This document shows positions 1 through 6,407 of a DNA stretch of 17,092 nt, one piece after another. The position numbers were made by a program, and so were the translations under genes. Position 1 is the stretch's first letter, and every line of letters begins with the position of its first letter. Under the pieces are notes generated by a model. It searched no databases. It was not told the origin of the DNA and worked only from the letters and a program-made list of their open reading frames with translations. The stretch comes from Bacillota bacterium (lineage in GTDB: Bacteria > Bacillota_A > Clostridia > Peptostreptococcales > Anaerovoracaceae). The stretch is taken from the NCBI GenBank assembly GCA_017437925.1, contig JAFRWQ010000233.1, forward strand, positions 1 through 17,092, read 5' to 3'.

Positions 1-66
1 TCCCCAGGCCCGCGGTGAGAGACAGCGTCTGGGCTTCGGTCTAGCAAAGGAAAGCGAGGTACGAAA

Positions 67-267
67 ATGCCGAGAGTGATAGACAAAGGCTGCGTAAAAT
101 GCGGCGCCTGCACCGCCGACTGCCCGGTGGAAGCCATTCACGAGGAGGAAACCCAGTTCGTCGTGGATCCTTCGATCTGCATAGACTGCGGGGAGTGCCA
201 CTGCCCCTTCGGGCACATGGGGAAGATACCCTTTGATTTCAACAAGTACAGAAGGCGCAGACGCTAG
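67..267 (+). CDS. Small ferredoxin-type 4Fe-4S protein with a compressed second motif
   Basis: A 66-residue protein of the bacterial two-cluster ferredoxin type, expected to be a cytoplasmic low-potential electron carrier. Cluster motif 1 is canonical (Cys9, Cys12, Cys15, Cys19 followed by Pro20, Cx2Cx2Cx3CP). Motif 2 has four cysteines (38, 41, 44, 46, then Pro47) but with spacing Cx2Cx2CxCP, two residues shorter than normal between the third and fourth Cys. The chain ends in a very basic tail (KYRRRRR). The start is supported by GAGGT six bases upstream of the ATG. The neighbour upstream lies outside the window, so its redox partner cannot be told. Family assignment is firm; whether the second cluster assembles as a normal [4Fe-4S] is uncertain. 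Confidence 0.9.
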   Translation: MPRVIDKGCVKCGACTADCPVEAIHEEETQFVVDPSICIDCGECHCPFGHMGKIPFDFNKYRRRRR

Positions 268-307
268 ACTGAAGCACGGGATATGTCTTGAGTTTTAAAA
301 CAGTGCA

Positions 308-349
308 AAACCGCTGTGACCATTGAAATTTCAGTGAGCACAGCGGTTT
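308..349. terminator. Bidirectional intrinsic terminator between ferredoxin and lipoprotein gene
   Basis: An 11-bp perfect stem (AAACCGCTGTG at 308-318, CACAGCGGTTT at 339-349) with a further partly paired inner helix built on TGAAATTTCA. It ends in a T-rich stretch on the plus strand and in TTTT on the minus strand. It sits between two convergent genes (ferredoxin ending at 267 and the minus-strand gene ending at 379), so it probably serves both. Confidence 0.8.
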
Positions 350-378
350 AATTATTCTATCCCAGATTGAATACTGCT

Positions 379-1656
379 CTATCGGATCCTCTCATAACCC
401 TTTGCTTTCAGGGCCTGATCAGAAGCGCCTTCGACCACATCTTTTACCATATCTATTTCCTCGAAATAGATATAGGTATATGCGATATCCTTGCCTTCCC
501 GGACGACATGCCATTCCACCCCTTCATACTGTCCGTCGGCGTCCTTAAGGGGCATCCGGCCATTGTCATAGATCTGGTAAAAGTGTACCGGCTTTCTGTC
601 GTTTTTATCATAAAGATCATACAACAGATCGTATGACTGAGACTCATTGACGACCGAAGAAGGATTATCTTTGCTTTGGATCAATACTCCGCAACCTCCC
701 TCACCGGTCCATATCCAGTAATATGAATCGAAACTTTCTGCAACCTTATATAAACTTCCTTCTGACGGAAAATAGTCATCGTAATCGGCAAAGAGACTGT
801 TTTTGTAGATCTCTTCCTCCTGGCTGTTCAGCTTTCTGATCCACTGCCCGTTATCAGCGATCCAGTGATCCGCATAAGCATTTACGCGGTACCAGGTATA
901 TTCATCACCTATTTTTTGGCTCTCGTAAAGCGTTATGATGGAGTCTGCGTAGACCTTGCCGTCCTTGGCATTGTTCTTCCCCGGTCCCTTTCTGATATTT
1001 ATGTTTTCAAGGGTATAAACAAGTATCGGGAAATCTGTGTTGGAAAGAATAGCCGGCTCGGAAGATGATGTCGTTGACTCAGTTTGTGTATCAGTTCCAG
1101 GGACAGTATCATGGACTGGAATGCTTTGAGTTAAAGTCCCATTTTTATCAGAAGTACTTTTATTTCTTTTGTCTTGATATTCTGCATATGCAGATTCCCA
1201 TTCATCTGGGTCTTTAATATATACATCATTTCCCCCAGAACCATTTTCAAGCATTATGACTCCTGCTGTAAGATCATATGATCCTACATATGTGCCATAT
1301 GTATATAAGGTGATATATATCGATGGTTTCTCTCCAAATTTATATGCAATATCATAGAGGTTACCCCAATTATTTACTGCCCAGCCTGTACGGTCCGGAA
1401 ACAATACAAACTTAAAGAGTGGTCCACTGTACCAACCAGATATAAGTTCTTCTAATGTCTTTTCTTGTGTTTTGTTTTCCTGTACATCGTTTTGCGTTTT
1501 GTCATCTATCAATGCATTATTCTCATTTTGTTTTATTTCAGATTGTGAACTATCAGTTTCCTTCACAAAATCTGTTTTTGATGAATCATTAGAACCGCAT
1601 GAACACATATTCACAGAGAGAATCATACACAGAATAACTGCAAGGACTCGTTTCAT
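379..1656 (-). CDS. Putative lipoprotein with a bacterial SH3 (SH3b) domain
   Basis: A 425-residue secreted protein of unknown function. The chosen start (MKRVLAVIL...) has AAGGAG seven bases upstream; in-frame ATGs further out have none. Residues 1-19 form a lipoprotein signal peptide with a lipobox-like MCSC ending at Cys20 (Cys18 is an alternative), so the mature protein should be lipid-anchored outside the membrane. A polar, Asn/Asp/Lys/Thr-rich linker follows (about 22-70), then an aromatic-rich segment around 75-155, a second Ser/Thr-rich linker (about 165-205), and an SH3b-like domain at roughly 210-275 containing NIRKGPG and a YRV...WI pattern. Such domains usually bind peptidoglycan. 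The rest (about 285-425) is unrecognised, Tyr/Asp-rich, with a single Cys. Its codons and base composition are AT-richer than the flanks, especially over 1140-1660, which hints at a different origin. Confidence 0.75.
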   Translation of the reverse strand: MKRVLAVILCMILSVNMCSCGSNDSSKTDFVKETDSSQSEIKQNENNALIDDKTQNDVQENKTQEKTLEELISGWYSGPLFKFVLFPDRTGWAVNNWGNLYDIAYKFGEKPSIYITLYTYGTYVGSYDLTAGVIMLENGSGGNDVYIKDPDEWESAYAEYQDKRNKSTSDKNGTLTQSIPVHDTVPGTDTQTESTTSSSEPAILSNTDFPILVYTLENINIRKGPGKNNAKDGKVYADSIITLYESQKIGDEYTWYRVNAYADHWIADNGQWIRKLNSQEEEIYKNSLFADYDDYFPSEGSLYKVAESFDSYYWIWTGEGGCGVLIQSKDNPSSVVNESQSYDLLYDLYDKNDRKPVHFYQIYDNGRMPLKDADGQYEGVEWHVVREGKDIAYTYIYFEEIDMVKDVVEGASDQALKAKGYERIR

Positions 1657-1758
1657 TCTCATTCTCCTTAATCTATTATTATGGGTGTCAGCAAGTATCT
1701 TGCAGAAGGCAATGCTTTTCATATATGTGTAGTAAGAAAAAGTAATTACCTTTTCTGT

Positions 1759-1788
1759 ATTATATACTTAATTGGTTATTAATTACAA
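1759..1788 (-). promoter_or_regulatory. Predicted promoter of the SH3b lipoprotein gene
   Basis: On the minus strand, TTGTAA (plus 1783-1788) and a perfect TATAAT (plus 1759-1764) are separated by 18 bases. They lie about 100 bases upstream of the lipoprotein start at 1656. The surrounding intergenic region is AT-rich and also holds the divergent hicAB promoter. Confidence 0.5.
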
Positions 1789-1796
1789 TAGCCCAG

Positions 1797-1824
1797 TTGT
1801 ATTTTGCGCAAAAATGTGTATAAT
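1797..1824 (+). promoter_or_regulatory. Predicted hicAB promoter
   Basis: A perfect TATAAT at 1819-1824 with a weak -35 (TTGTAT, 1797-1802, 16-base spacer) lies about 30 bases before the hicA start. HicB antitoxins usually autorepress such promoters, but I see no clear palindromic operator here. Confidence 0.45.
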
Positions 1825-1852
1825 TGATTTAAAGGTCGATGAGGTATTATGG

Positions 1853-2044
1853 ATGGATCCGCATAAGATCGCAGAAAGAGAACTTAAAAACAGCGGATAT
1901 CGATTCGCAAGAAGAGGCGGGAATCACGACATCTACAAAGACGACGAGGGACACATGATACCGCTTAAAAGACATGATTTCAACGACAACGATCTGAAAT
2001 ATATCCTGAAGGAGATCGAAATGAACAGGAGGAGCGGGAGATGA
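1853..2044 (+). CDS. hicA: HicA-type mRNA interferase toxin
   Basis: A 63-residue protein of the usual HicA length. HicA toxins cleave mRNA and tmRNA with a dsRBD-like fold and one catalytic histidine. The diagnostic pattern is present: an N-terminal helix (HKIAERELKNSGY), then RRGGNHDIY carrying the catalytic His, then IPLKRH and a C-terminal helix (LKYILKEIEM). The start was placed at the ATG giving MDPHKIAE because GAGG lies about eight bases upstream and this matches family length; the reading frame is open further upstream with no ribosome binding site. The stop overlaps the hicB start as ATGA, the arrangement expected for translationally coupled toxin-antitoxin genes with the toxin first. 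Confidence 0.88.
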   Translation: MDPHKIAERELKNSGYRFARRGGNHDIYKDDEGHMIPLKRHDFNDNDLKYILKEIEMNRRSGR

Positions 2045-2445
2045 AATATATTTATACGGCAGAGTTCACTCCTATCGAAGACGCTTCCGGCTATTACGCC
2101 AGGGTCCCGGACCTGCCGGGCTGCATTACAACGGGGAAAGACCTTGCGGACGCCATAGATCAGATAACGGACGCCGCAAGCATCTGGCTTGTTACTGCGG
2201 AAGACGATTCATTGCAGATACCCTCACCTTCCGACCAAAACAGCCTGAATAAGGAGCCCGAAACTGTTTTCTCTGTCATTCAGGTGGATACTCTTGAATA
2301 CAGGGCGCTCATAGACGACCATGCAGTAAGAAAGAACGTCTCTCTTCCCGCATGGATGTCCAAGTTGGCAGATAAGAACCACATCAATTGTTCAAAAGTG
2401 CTCCAGGACGGACTTCTGGCTGAATTTAAGAAGATAAGAGCCTGA
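2041..2445 (+). CDS. hicB: HicB-family antitoxin with C-terminal ribbon-helix-helix-like segment
   Basis: A 134-residue partner of HicA. Residues 1-60 match the partially degraded RNase H-like HicB fold (YTAEFTPIEDASGYYARVPDLPGC followed by a helix with DAIDQITDAASIWL), which blocks the toxin. A polar middle (about 60-98) leads to a C-terminal part (about 99-133) with NVSLPAWM and a helix pair containing NCSKVLQDGLL, typical of a ribbon-helix-helix DNA-binding domain, so it likely also represses the operon. It starts in the ATGA overlap with hicA. Toxin-antitoxin identity is firm; the DNA-binding assignment is from pattern only. Confidence 0.87.
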   Translation: MKYIYTAEFTPIEDASGYYARVPDLPGCITTGKDLADAIDQITDAASIWLVTAEDDSLQIPSPSDQNSLNKEPETVFSVIQVDTLEYRALIDDHAVRKNVSLPAWMSKLADKNHINCSKVLQDGLLAEFKKIRA

Positions 2446-2456
2446 TCCGTCGCATG

Positions 2457-2514
2457 GTTTTCCTGCGCAGGCATCCTTTCGGACACATTTTTCGGTCGTT
2501 TTTCTCAGGAAAAC
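2457..2514. repeat. Inverted repeat in the hicB-xpaC intergenic region
   Basis: A 9-bp perfect inverted repeat (GTTTTCCTG at 2457-2465, CAGGAAAAC at 2506-2514) with a 40-base spacer just after hicB. It is followed by a T7 run near 2530. It could be part of hicAB termination or an operator for the next gene; neither is proved. The rest of 2446-2607 holds no gene I can see, and I could not place a convincing promoter for the downstream gene. Confidence 0.4.
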
Positions 2515-2607
2515 AGCCGCGCAGCGTTTTTTTGCGGTATATTAAATATAAGTTGATGTTATCCCGACAGCCTGCAAGGTTGTCTGAAGTATAAACGGAG
2601 GTCATAA

Positions 2608-3336
2608 ATGAAAAACGGAAGTTCAAAGAGCGGCTTTACCGGCATAATCCTGTGTATCGTCGCCATAATATTATTAAAAAGCATAGCCCCCATGCTCGGC
2701 AGGCTGGTCTCCACCCTGCTCAGCATAGCGGTGCTGGGCGTGCTGGTCTTCTGCGGCCTGGTCGTTTACTACGCCATCAAGGACGCGGGCAAGGACGGGG
2801 CAAAGCCTGCCGCCCGCCAGCAGGATCCCCAGGTCTCCAGGCTCCTTTCCGAAGGGCGCTCGGCCCTTGCGCGCCTCAGAACCGCCAACCTCAGGATACA
2901 GGACCCGGCCATCAAGCAGAAGAGCGAAAACATCTGCTCCATAGCCGACCGCATCATGGCCGCCTTGAGGAGGAACCCGGACAAGACCTCCGACGCGGTG
3001 CAGCTGCTCAAGTACTACCTGCCCCAGCTGGCCGACATAGTGACCAAGTACACCGCGGTCCAGCAGGGAGCCGACGCCGCCGCGACCGCAGCCCAGCTGG
3101 GCGCCCACCTGGACACCATAGCCGGGGCCATGGAGAAGCAGTATTCCGCCATAGTCTCCGACGAGAAGCTGGACGTTTCCGCCGAGATGGAGGCCATGAA
3201 GCTGGCCCTGCAGCTGGACGGACTTGCCCCCGAATATGCGAAGCTCTATAAGGACGAGGCCGAAGAGCTGGCCGAGAAATACGGCGGGAGTGCCAGGCCT
3301 GCCCCCTACGTCGAAAGCGAGGACGGCCCGCAATAG
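2608..3336 (+). CDS. XpaC-like membrane protein (5-bromo-4-chloroindolyl phosphate hydrolysis family)
   Basis: A 242-residue protein with two N-terminal membrane segments (about residues 9-27 and 36-56, split by a short basic turn), then a long, mostly helical cytoplasmic region. The part around residues 75-150 (repeated helices, then LLKYYLPQLADIVTKY) matches the XpaC family, whose members have a conserved YYLPT-like motif. XpaC genes often travel with the TelA toxic-anion-resistance gene in Bacillota; TelA is not next to it here. The molecular role is unknown despite the family name. The start is supported by CGGAGG about seven bases upstream. It is a single transcription unit ending in the hairpin at 3429-3458. 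The tail (about 225-242) is Pro/Glu/Ser-rich and looks disordered. Confidence 0.72.
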   Translation: MKNGSSKSGFTGIILCIVAIILLKSIAPMLGRLVSTLLSIAVLGVLVFCGLVVYYAIKDAGKDGAKPAARQQDPQVSRLLSEGRSALARLRTANLRIQDPAIKQKSENICSIADRIMAALRRNPDKTSDAVQLLKYYLPQLADIVTKYTAVQQGADAAATAAQLGAHLDTIAGAMEKQYSAIVSDEKLDVSAEMEAMKLALQLDGLAPEYAKLYKDEAEELAEKYGGSARPAPYVESEDGPQ

Positions 3337-3428
3337 GGCTGACCGGGATAGTTCAGGGAAGGTCCGAACGCTCGGCGCAAGCCCCCCCCGGCGTCCCGAA
3401 AACTCAAAACTGATACATGACGCATATT

Positions 3429-3458
3429 AAACGCCCCCGGATATTCCGGAGGCGTTTT
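3429..3458. terminator. Bidirectional terminator between xpaC-like gene and C11 peptidase gene
   Basis: The stem AAACGCC (3429-3435) pairs with GGCGTTT (3451-3457), continuing after one mismatch as CCGGA/TCCGG around a three-base loop. The T-run follows on the plus strand, and the minus strand gives TTT too. It lies between convergent genes ending at 3336 and 3510. Confidence 0.85.
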
Positions 3459-3509
3459 GCTTTGCGTGTTTTAGGCCGTCTGCCGGCCGCCTGTTTTCAG
3501 CCTGGCCGC

Positions 3510-5669
3510 TTACTTCTTGTTGATGGTGGTGTAGATCTCGCCGTCCTTGATCTCGAAGTAGACGGGAGCGGAGATCGCCACATTGCCCTGAACGTCGGTC
3601 ATCTCGTAGACCATGGCGTAGGTGCCGCCGGTGAGGGGCACTTCCTCGAAGGTGGTGCTGCTGTCGACGGTGACGGTGCCAACGGTGTAATACTCAAAGT
3701 CGTCAGCGCCGGAGTAGCTTGCCAGCTTCCAGAGCACTGTGATCACATCGCCGGCCTTAAGCTGGCGCAGTTCCTTGGCCGACATGCCGGTGGCGGGGTC
3801 GAGGCCCTTCTTGGCTCCCAGCACGTACCACTGCTCGTCGGCGAAGACGTAGGCCACGACCAGGTTGTACTGCTGTTCGTTGAGCAGTATGGGCACCGAG
3901 TAGATATTGTATTCGTCGCCCTTGACGTTGGAGAGCTCAAGGTAGACGGGTACGCCGCTGAGGCCTGCCCATACTCCCCTGAAGTTGTCGGCGAAGATGC
4001 CGTGCTCCCAGTCGGCCTGCAGATCGTTGTCGTAGCCCATGTTGACCATGACGTTGCTGTCCTTCTGGATGTAGAAGAGCTCGAAGTTGACGGCGGAGAG
4101 GACCTCGTCGGCCTTCTCGCCCAGATTTATGTAGGAGGTTCCGGTCTTCTTGTCGAGCTTGACCTCCTGGTTCTTCCAGCCCATGGTCTCAACGGTCTCG
4201 ATCTTGGGTATCTCGGTGACGGGGGTGGAGGGAGTCGAAGGAGTCGAAGGAGTCGAGGGTGTGGTACCCGTGGAGGGTGTGCCGCCCGATGAGATCAGCT
4301 CCTGCAGGTATTCCCTGCCGTCGGTCCCAAGATTACCGGTCAGCTGGTACTCGTAGAAGTACCTGAAGCTGTCGCTGGGTCCCCTGGTGATGCCGGGGTC
4401 GGCGTACTTCATATAGTCCTTGCGGTCTCCGTTGTAGGAGTAGTAGCAGGAGAGGCCGGTGGCGTTGGCCCTGTACCTGCCGTTGACCTTGTAGACCACG
4501 CAGTCGTTGAGTGCCGAGAGCACAGCCTCTGAGGTCTCCATTATGGAATCGGACTTGCGGGCCAGGTCGCCCAGGTCCACCATGTTGGTGTAGCCCTGGG
4601 ACTTGGTGTTGCCGCCGTAGTTCTCGCTGTTCATGGCGGCGCGTCCGAAAGCGGAGATGAAGCCGCGGGTCTTGATGGCGCTGGTGAGGGCCTCGGCTCC
4701 GAAGTCCTCGTAGGCGTCGAGCAGGGGCTCAAGCTTTTGCAGGTCGGTGACGGAGAGGGTCAGGTTTGCGGCGGTGCCGTCCTGGTTGCAGCCCACGACG
4801 AAGGCGTCGCAGATCTCCTTGCCCAGGCGGGCTCCGTCCATATCCGGGTTATTGGCCAGGGCCTGGACCCACTGGGTGTAGAACCAGCCGTTGCCCGGCT
4901 CGCTCTCTTCCGAGGCGACCAGGTAATGTGCGATCTCGTAGAAGTTGTAGGCCACGTCTATGGTCGCCATCAGGCAGGTGTCGAAGCCCACCATCTCAAG
5001 GGGCGGGTTGTTGACGTCGGTGCCGAAGACGGAGCCGCAGGCGGCGTACATCTCGTTGAGGGAGAGGGAATCGTAGTTGTAGAGCTCGTCAAAGGCCGCT
5101 CCGGTGACGCTGCCGCCGCCGTGATCCCAGAAGATGACTCCGGTCTTGTCAGCGGGGTAGTTCTCCTTAGCGTAGTAGAGGAAATCGCCCAGGGTCTCGC
5201 CGTCGCCCATGCTCGAAAGGGTGGTCTCGTCCACCTGGTAGAGGCCGTTGCTGTCATATACCCAGCGCTGGAGCTTGCGGTTGCTCATGTACTGGTTGCG
5301 CCAGGTCTTGCTGCCGCCGGTCTCGATGACGAAGACTATGTCCTCGGGGAGCTTGACCTTGGTCAGCTCCATCAGATCGTAAGTGGCGCAGGCCCCGTCG
5401 CTCTCCAGGTTGGAGCCGCAGAGGTACCAGTAGAAGGCCCACTTGTAATTGCCCTCGTGGGGGGCGATGGTCTGAGTCTGGCCCTGGCTCTGTTGGGAAG
5501 GCGTCTGGCTCTGCGAAGGCTGGGTCGGCTTCTGAGCCGGAGTCTGGCTCTGGGCCGGGGTCTGGCTCTGAGAGGGAGTCGATCCCGCCGGGACCACCTG
5601 GATATAGCCGCAGCCGGTCATCGAAAGGACCAGGACCGCAGCCAGCAGTATTGCCGTTAGTTTTTTCAT
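3510..5669 (-). CDS. Clostripain-family (peptidase C11) lipoprotein
   Basis: A 719-residue surface cysteine peptidase. Residues 1-19 are a signal peptide with lipobox MTGC, so Cys20 should be lipid-modified and the enzyme anchored outside the cell. Residues about 28-68 are a Ser/Gln/Pro/Thr repeat spacer (PSQSQTPAQ-like units). The C11 catalytic domain spans roughly 75-470, with the catalytic pair visible as His183 in FWDHGGG and Cys232 in FDTCLMA; the 49-residue spacing fits clostripain, which cleaves after basic residues. A second linker (TPSTPSTPSTP, about 490) leads to an unrecognised beta-rich C-terminal domain (about 505-719). AGGAG lies seven bases before the start. It follows dtd by 46 bases on the same strand and is probably cotranscribed with it. 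Substrate is unknown. Confidence 0.9.
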   Translation of the reverse strand: MKKLTAILLAAVLVLSMTGCGYIQVVPAGSTPSQSQTPAQSQTPAQKPTQPSQSQTPSQQSQGQTQTIAPHEGNYKWAFYWYLCGSNLESDGACATYDLMELTKVKLPEDIVFVIETGGSKTWRNQYMSNRKLQRWVYDSNGLYQVDETTLSSMGDGETLGDFLYYAKENYPADKTGVIFWDHGGGSVTGAAFDELYNYDSLSLNEMYAACGSVFGTDVNNPPLEMVGFDTCLMATIDVAYNFYEIAHYLVASEESEPGNGWFYTQWVQALANNPDMDGARLGKEICDAFVVGCNQDGTAANLTLSVTDLQKLEPLLDAYEDFGAEALTSAIKTRGFISAFGRAAMNSENYGGNTKSQGYTNMVDLGDLARKSDSIMETSEAVLSALNDCVVYKVNGRYRANATGLSCYYSYNGDRKDYMKYADPGITRGPSDSFRYFYEYQLTGNLGTDGREYLQELISSGGTPSTGTTPSTPSTPSTPSTPVTEIPKIETVETMGWKNQEVKLDKKTGTSYINLGEKADEVLSAVNFELFYIQKDSNVMVNMGYDNDLQADWEHGIFADNFRGVWAGLSGVPVYLELSNVKGDEYNIYSVPILLNEQQYNLVVAYVFADEQWYVLGAKKGLDPATGMSAKELRQLKAGDVITVLWKLASYSGADDFEYYTVGTVTVDSSTTFEEVPLTGGTYAMVYEMTDVQGNVAISAPVYFEIKDGEIYTTINKK
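4231..4257. repeat. 9-bp tandem repeat encoding a TPS linker
   Basis: Three near-identical copies of GGAGTCGAA lie in the C11 peptidase gene and encode the Thr-Pro-Ser repeats joining the catalytic and C-terminal domains. Such in-frame 9-bp repeats can vary in copy number without breaking the gene. Confidence 0.75.
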
Positions 5670-5715
5670 GTCTTTTCTCCTGTATGCATTAAACCGGCTC
5701 TCGCCGTTTTGATGA

Positions 5716-6162
5716 CTAAAGGTCTCTCGAGTCGAGGACTATGGTGAAGGGCCCTTCGTTGACCAGCTCTATCCTCATCTCGGCTCCGAATATGCCCCTC
5801 TCGACCACGGGTACGTACTTCTTCGCCTCTTCGATGATGTGCTCGTACATGGGCGACGCCATGTCGGGCTTGCCGGCGTTGATGAAGCTGGGCCTGTTGC
5901 CTTTTTTGCAGTCGGCGTAGAGGGTGAACTGGGATATGAGGAGAAGCTCTCCTCCCACGTCGGCGAGGGACAGGTTGGTCTTTCCCTGATCGTCGGCGAA
6001 GATGCGGAGATTGCACATCTTCTTCACCATCTTGTCGGCCAGCTCTTCGGTGTCGCTCTCGGCTATGCCTATGAGCACCATAAAACCGTCCTTTATTTTG
6101 CCGTATACGCTGCCCTCTATGGTGACTGAGGCCGAGCTCACTCTCTGAATGACGAATTTCAT
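5716..6162 (-). CDS. dtd: D-aminoacyl-tRNA deacylase
   Basis: A 148-residue protein of normal Dtd length. It hydrolyses D-amino acids (D-Tyr and others) from mischarged tRNA, a cytoplasmic quality-control step. Family signatures are clear: the N-terminal MKFVIQRVSSASV strand, SQFTL at 77-81 (active-site motif 1) and NEGPFT at 135-140, holding the Gly-cisPro pair (137-138) that rejects L-amino acids. The start was chosen at MKFVIQRV, preceded by GAAGGAG; an in-frame extension of 24 residues upstream lacks a ribosome binding site and family similarity. It is the first gene of a likely two-gene unit with the C11 peptidase and has its own promoter at 6212-6240. Confidence 0.95.
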   Translation of the reverse strand: MKFVIQRVSSASVTIEGSVYGKIKDGFMVLIGIAESDTEELADKMVKKMCNLRIFADDQGKTNLSLADVGGELLLISQFTLYADCKKGNRPSFINAGKPDMASPMYEHIIEEAKKYVPVVERGIFGAEMRIELVNEGPFTIVLDSRDL

Positions 6163-6211
6163 GCTTCTCCTTCGAAGGGATATCCTTTCATCGGACACTT
6201 TCGACCAATTT

Positions 6212-6240
6212 ATTATATCCGATATTCTCCGCAATTACAA
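6212..6240 (-). promoter_or_regulatory. Predicted dtd promoter
   Basis: On the minus strand, TTGTAA (plus 6235-6240) and a perfect TATAAT (plus 6212-6217) are spaced by 17 bases, about 50 bases upstream of dtd. It is divergent from the peptidase-frl promoter in the same intergenic region. Confidence 0.6.
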
Positions 6241-6295
6241 AAGAATTCGAAGAAAGGGCGGGACAGGGAAAAAGAGTCTTAATGTAACAATTTCA

Positions 6296-6353
6296 GACAA
6301 TTGTGTCCGCTTTTCAGTTTTCAATTGTCACTTCGCGGCCTCAATGATAGAAT
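6296..6353 (+). promoter_or_regulatory. Promoter of the peptidase-frlD-frlB cassette with an overlapping inverted repeat
   Basis: TTGTCA (6325-6330) and TAGAAT (6348-6353) with an ideal 17-base spacer; each matches five of six consensus bases. An 8-bp perfect inverted repeat (GACAATTG at 6296-6303, CAATTGTC at 6322-6329, 18-base spacer) overlaps the -35 box and could be an operator. Transcription would start near 6360, giving a leader of about 48 bases. Confidence 0.6.
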
Positions 6354-6369
6354 ATCTGGGAATCTGATG

Positions 6370-6407
6370 AAAGGACGGGCGGGCGCGGGGCGCCGCCCCA
6401 ATGAAAG
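6370..6407 (+). promoter_or_regulatory. Structured ribosome binding site of the M3 peptidase gene
   Basis: The M3 start has no ribosome binding site at normal distance. AAAGGA lies at 6370-6375, over 30 bases upstream. Between them is a GC-only hairpin (GGGCGG 6377-6382 with CCGCCC 6393-6398, plus CGC/GCG inside). Folding it out would leave about ten bases between AAAGGA and the ATG, a normal spacing. The hairpin may therefore bridge or gate translation; this is inference from base pairing only. Confidence 0.4.

Noticed and set aside
2..79. Frame open from the window edge and stopping at 77-79, reading ...GFGLAKESEVRKCRE, overlapping the ferredoxin start
   Set aside because: Could be the tail of an upstream gene, but 25 codons without a recognisable motif are too few; the other two frames close at 16-18 and 42-44, so the end of the previous gene cannot be decided.
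3417..4292. Long plus-strand open frame of 291 codons opposite the C11 peptidase gene
   Set aside because: Low-complexity Val/Asp/Gly/Leu-rich translation, no ribosome binding site or motif; a shadow of the GC-rich coding strand.
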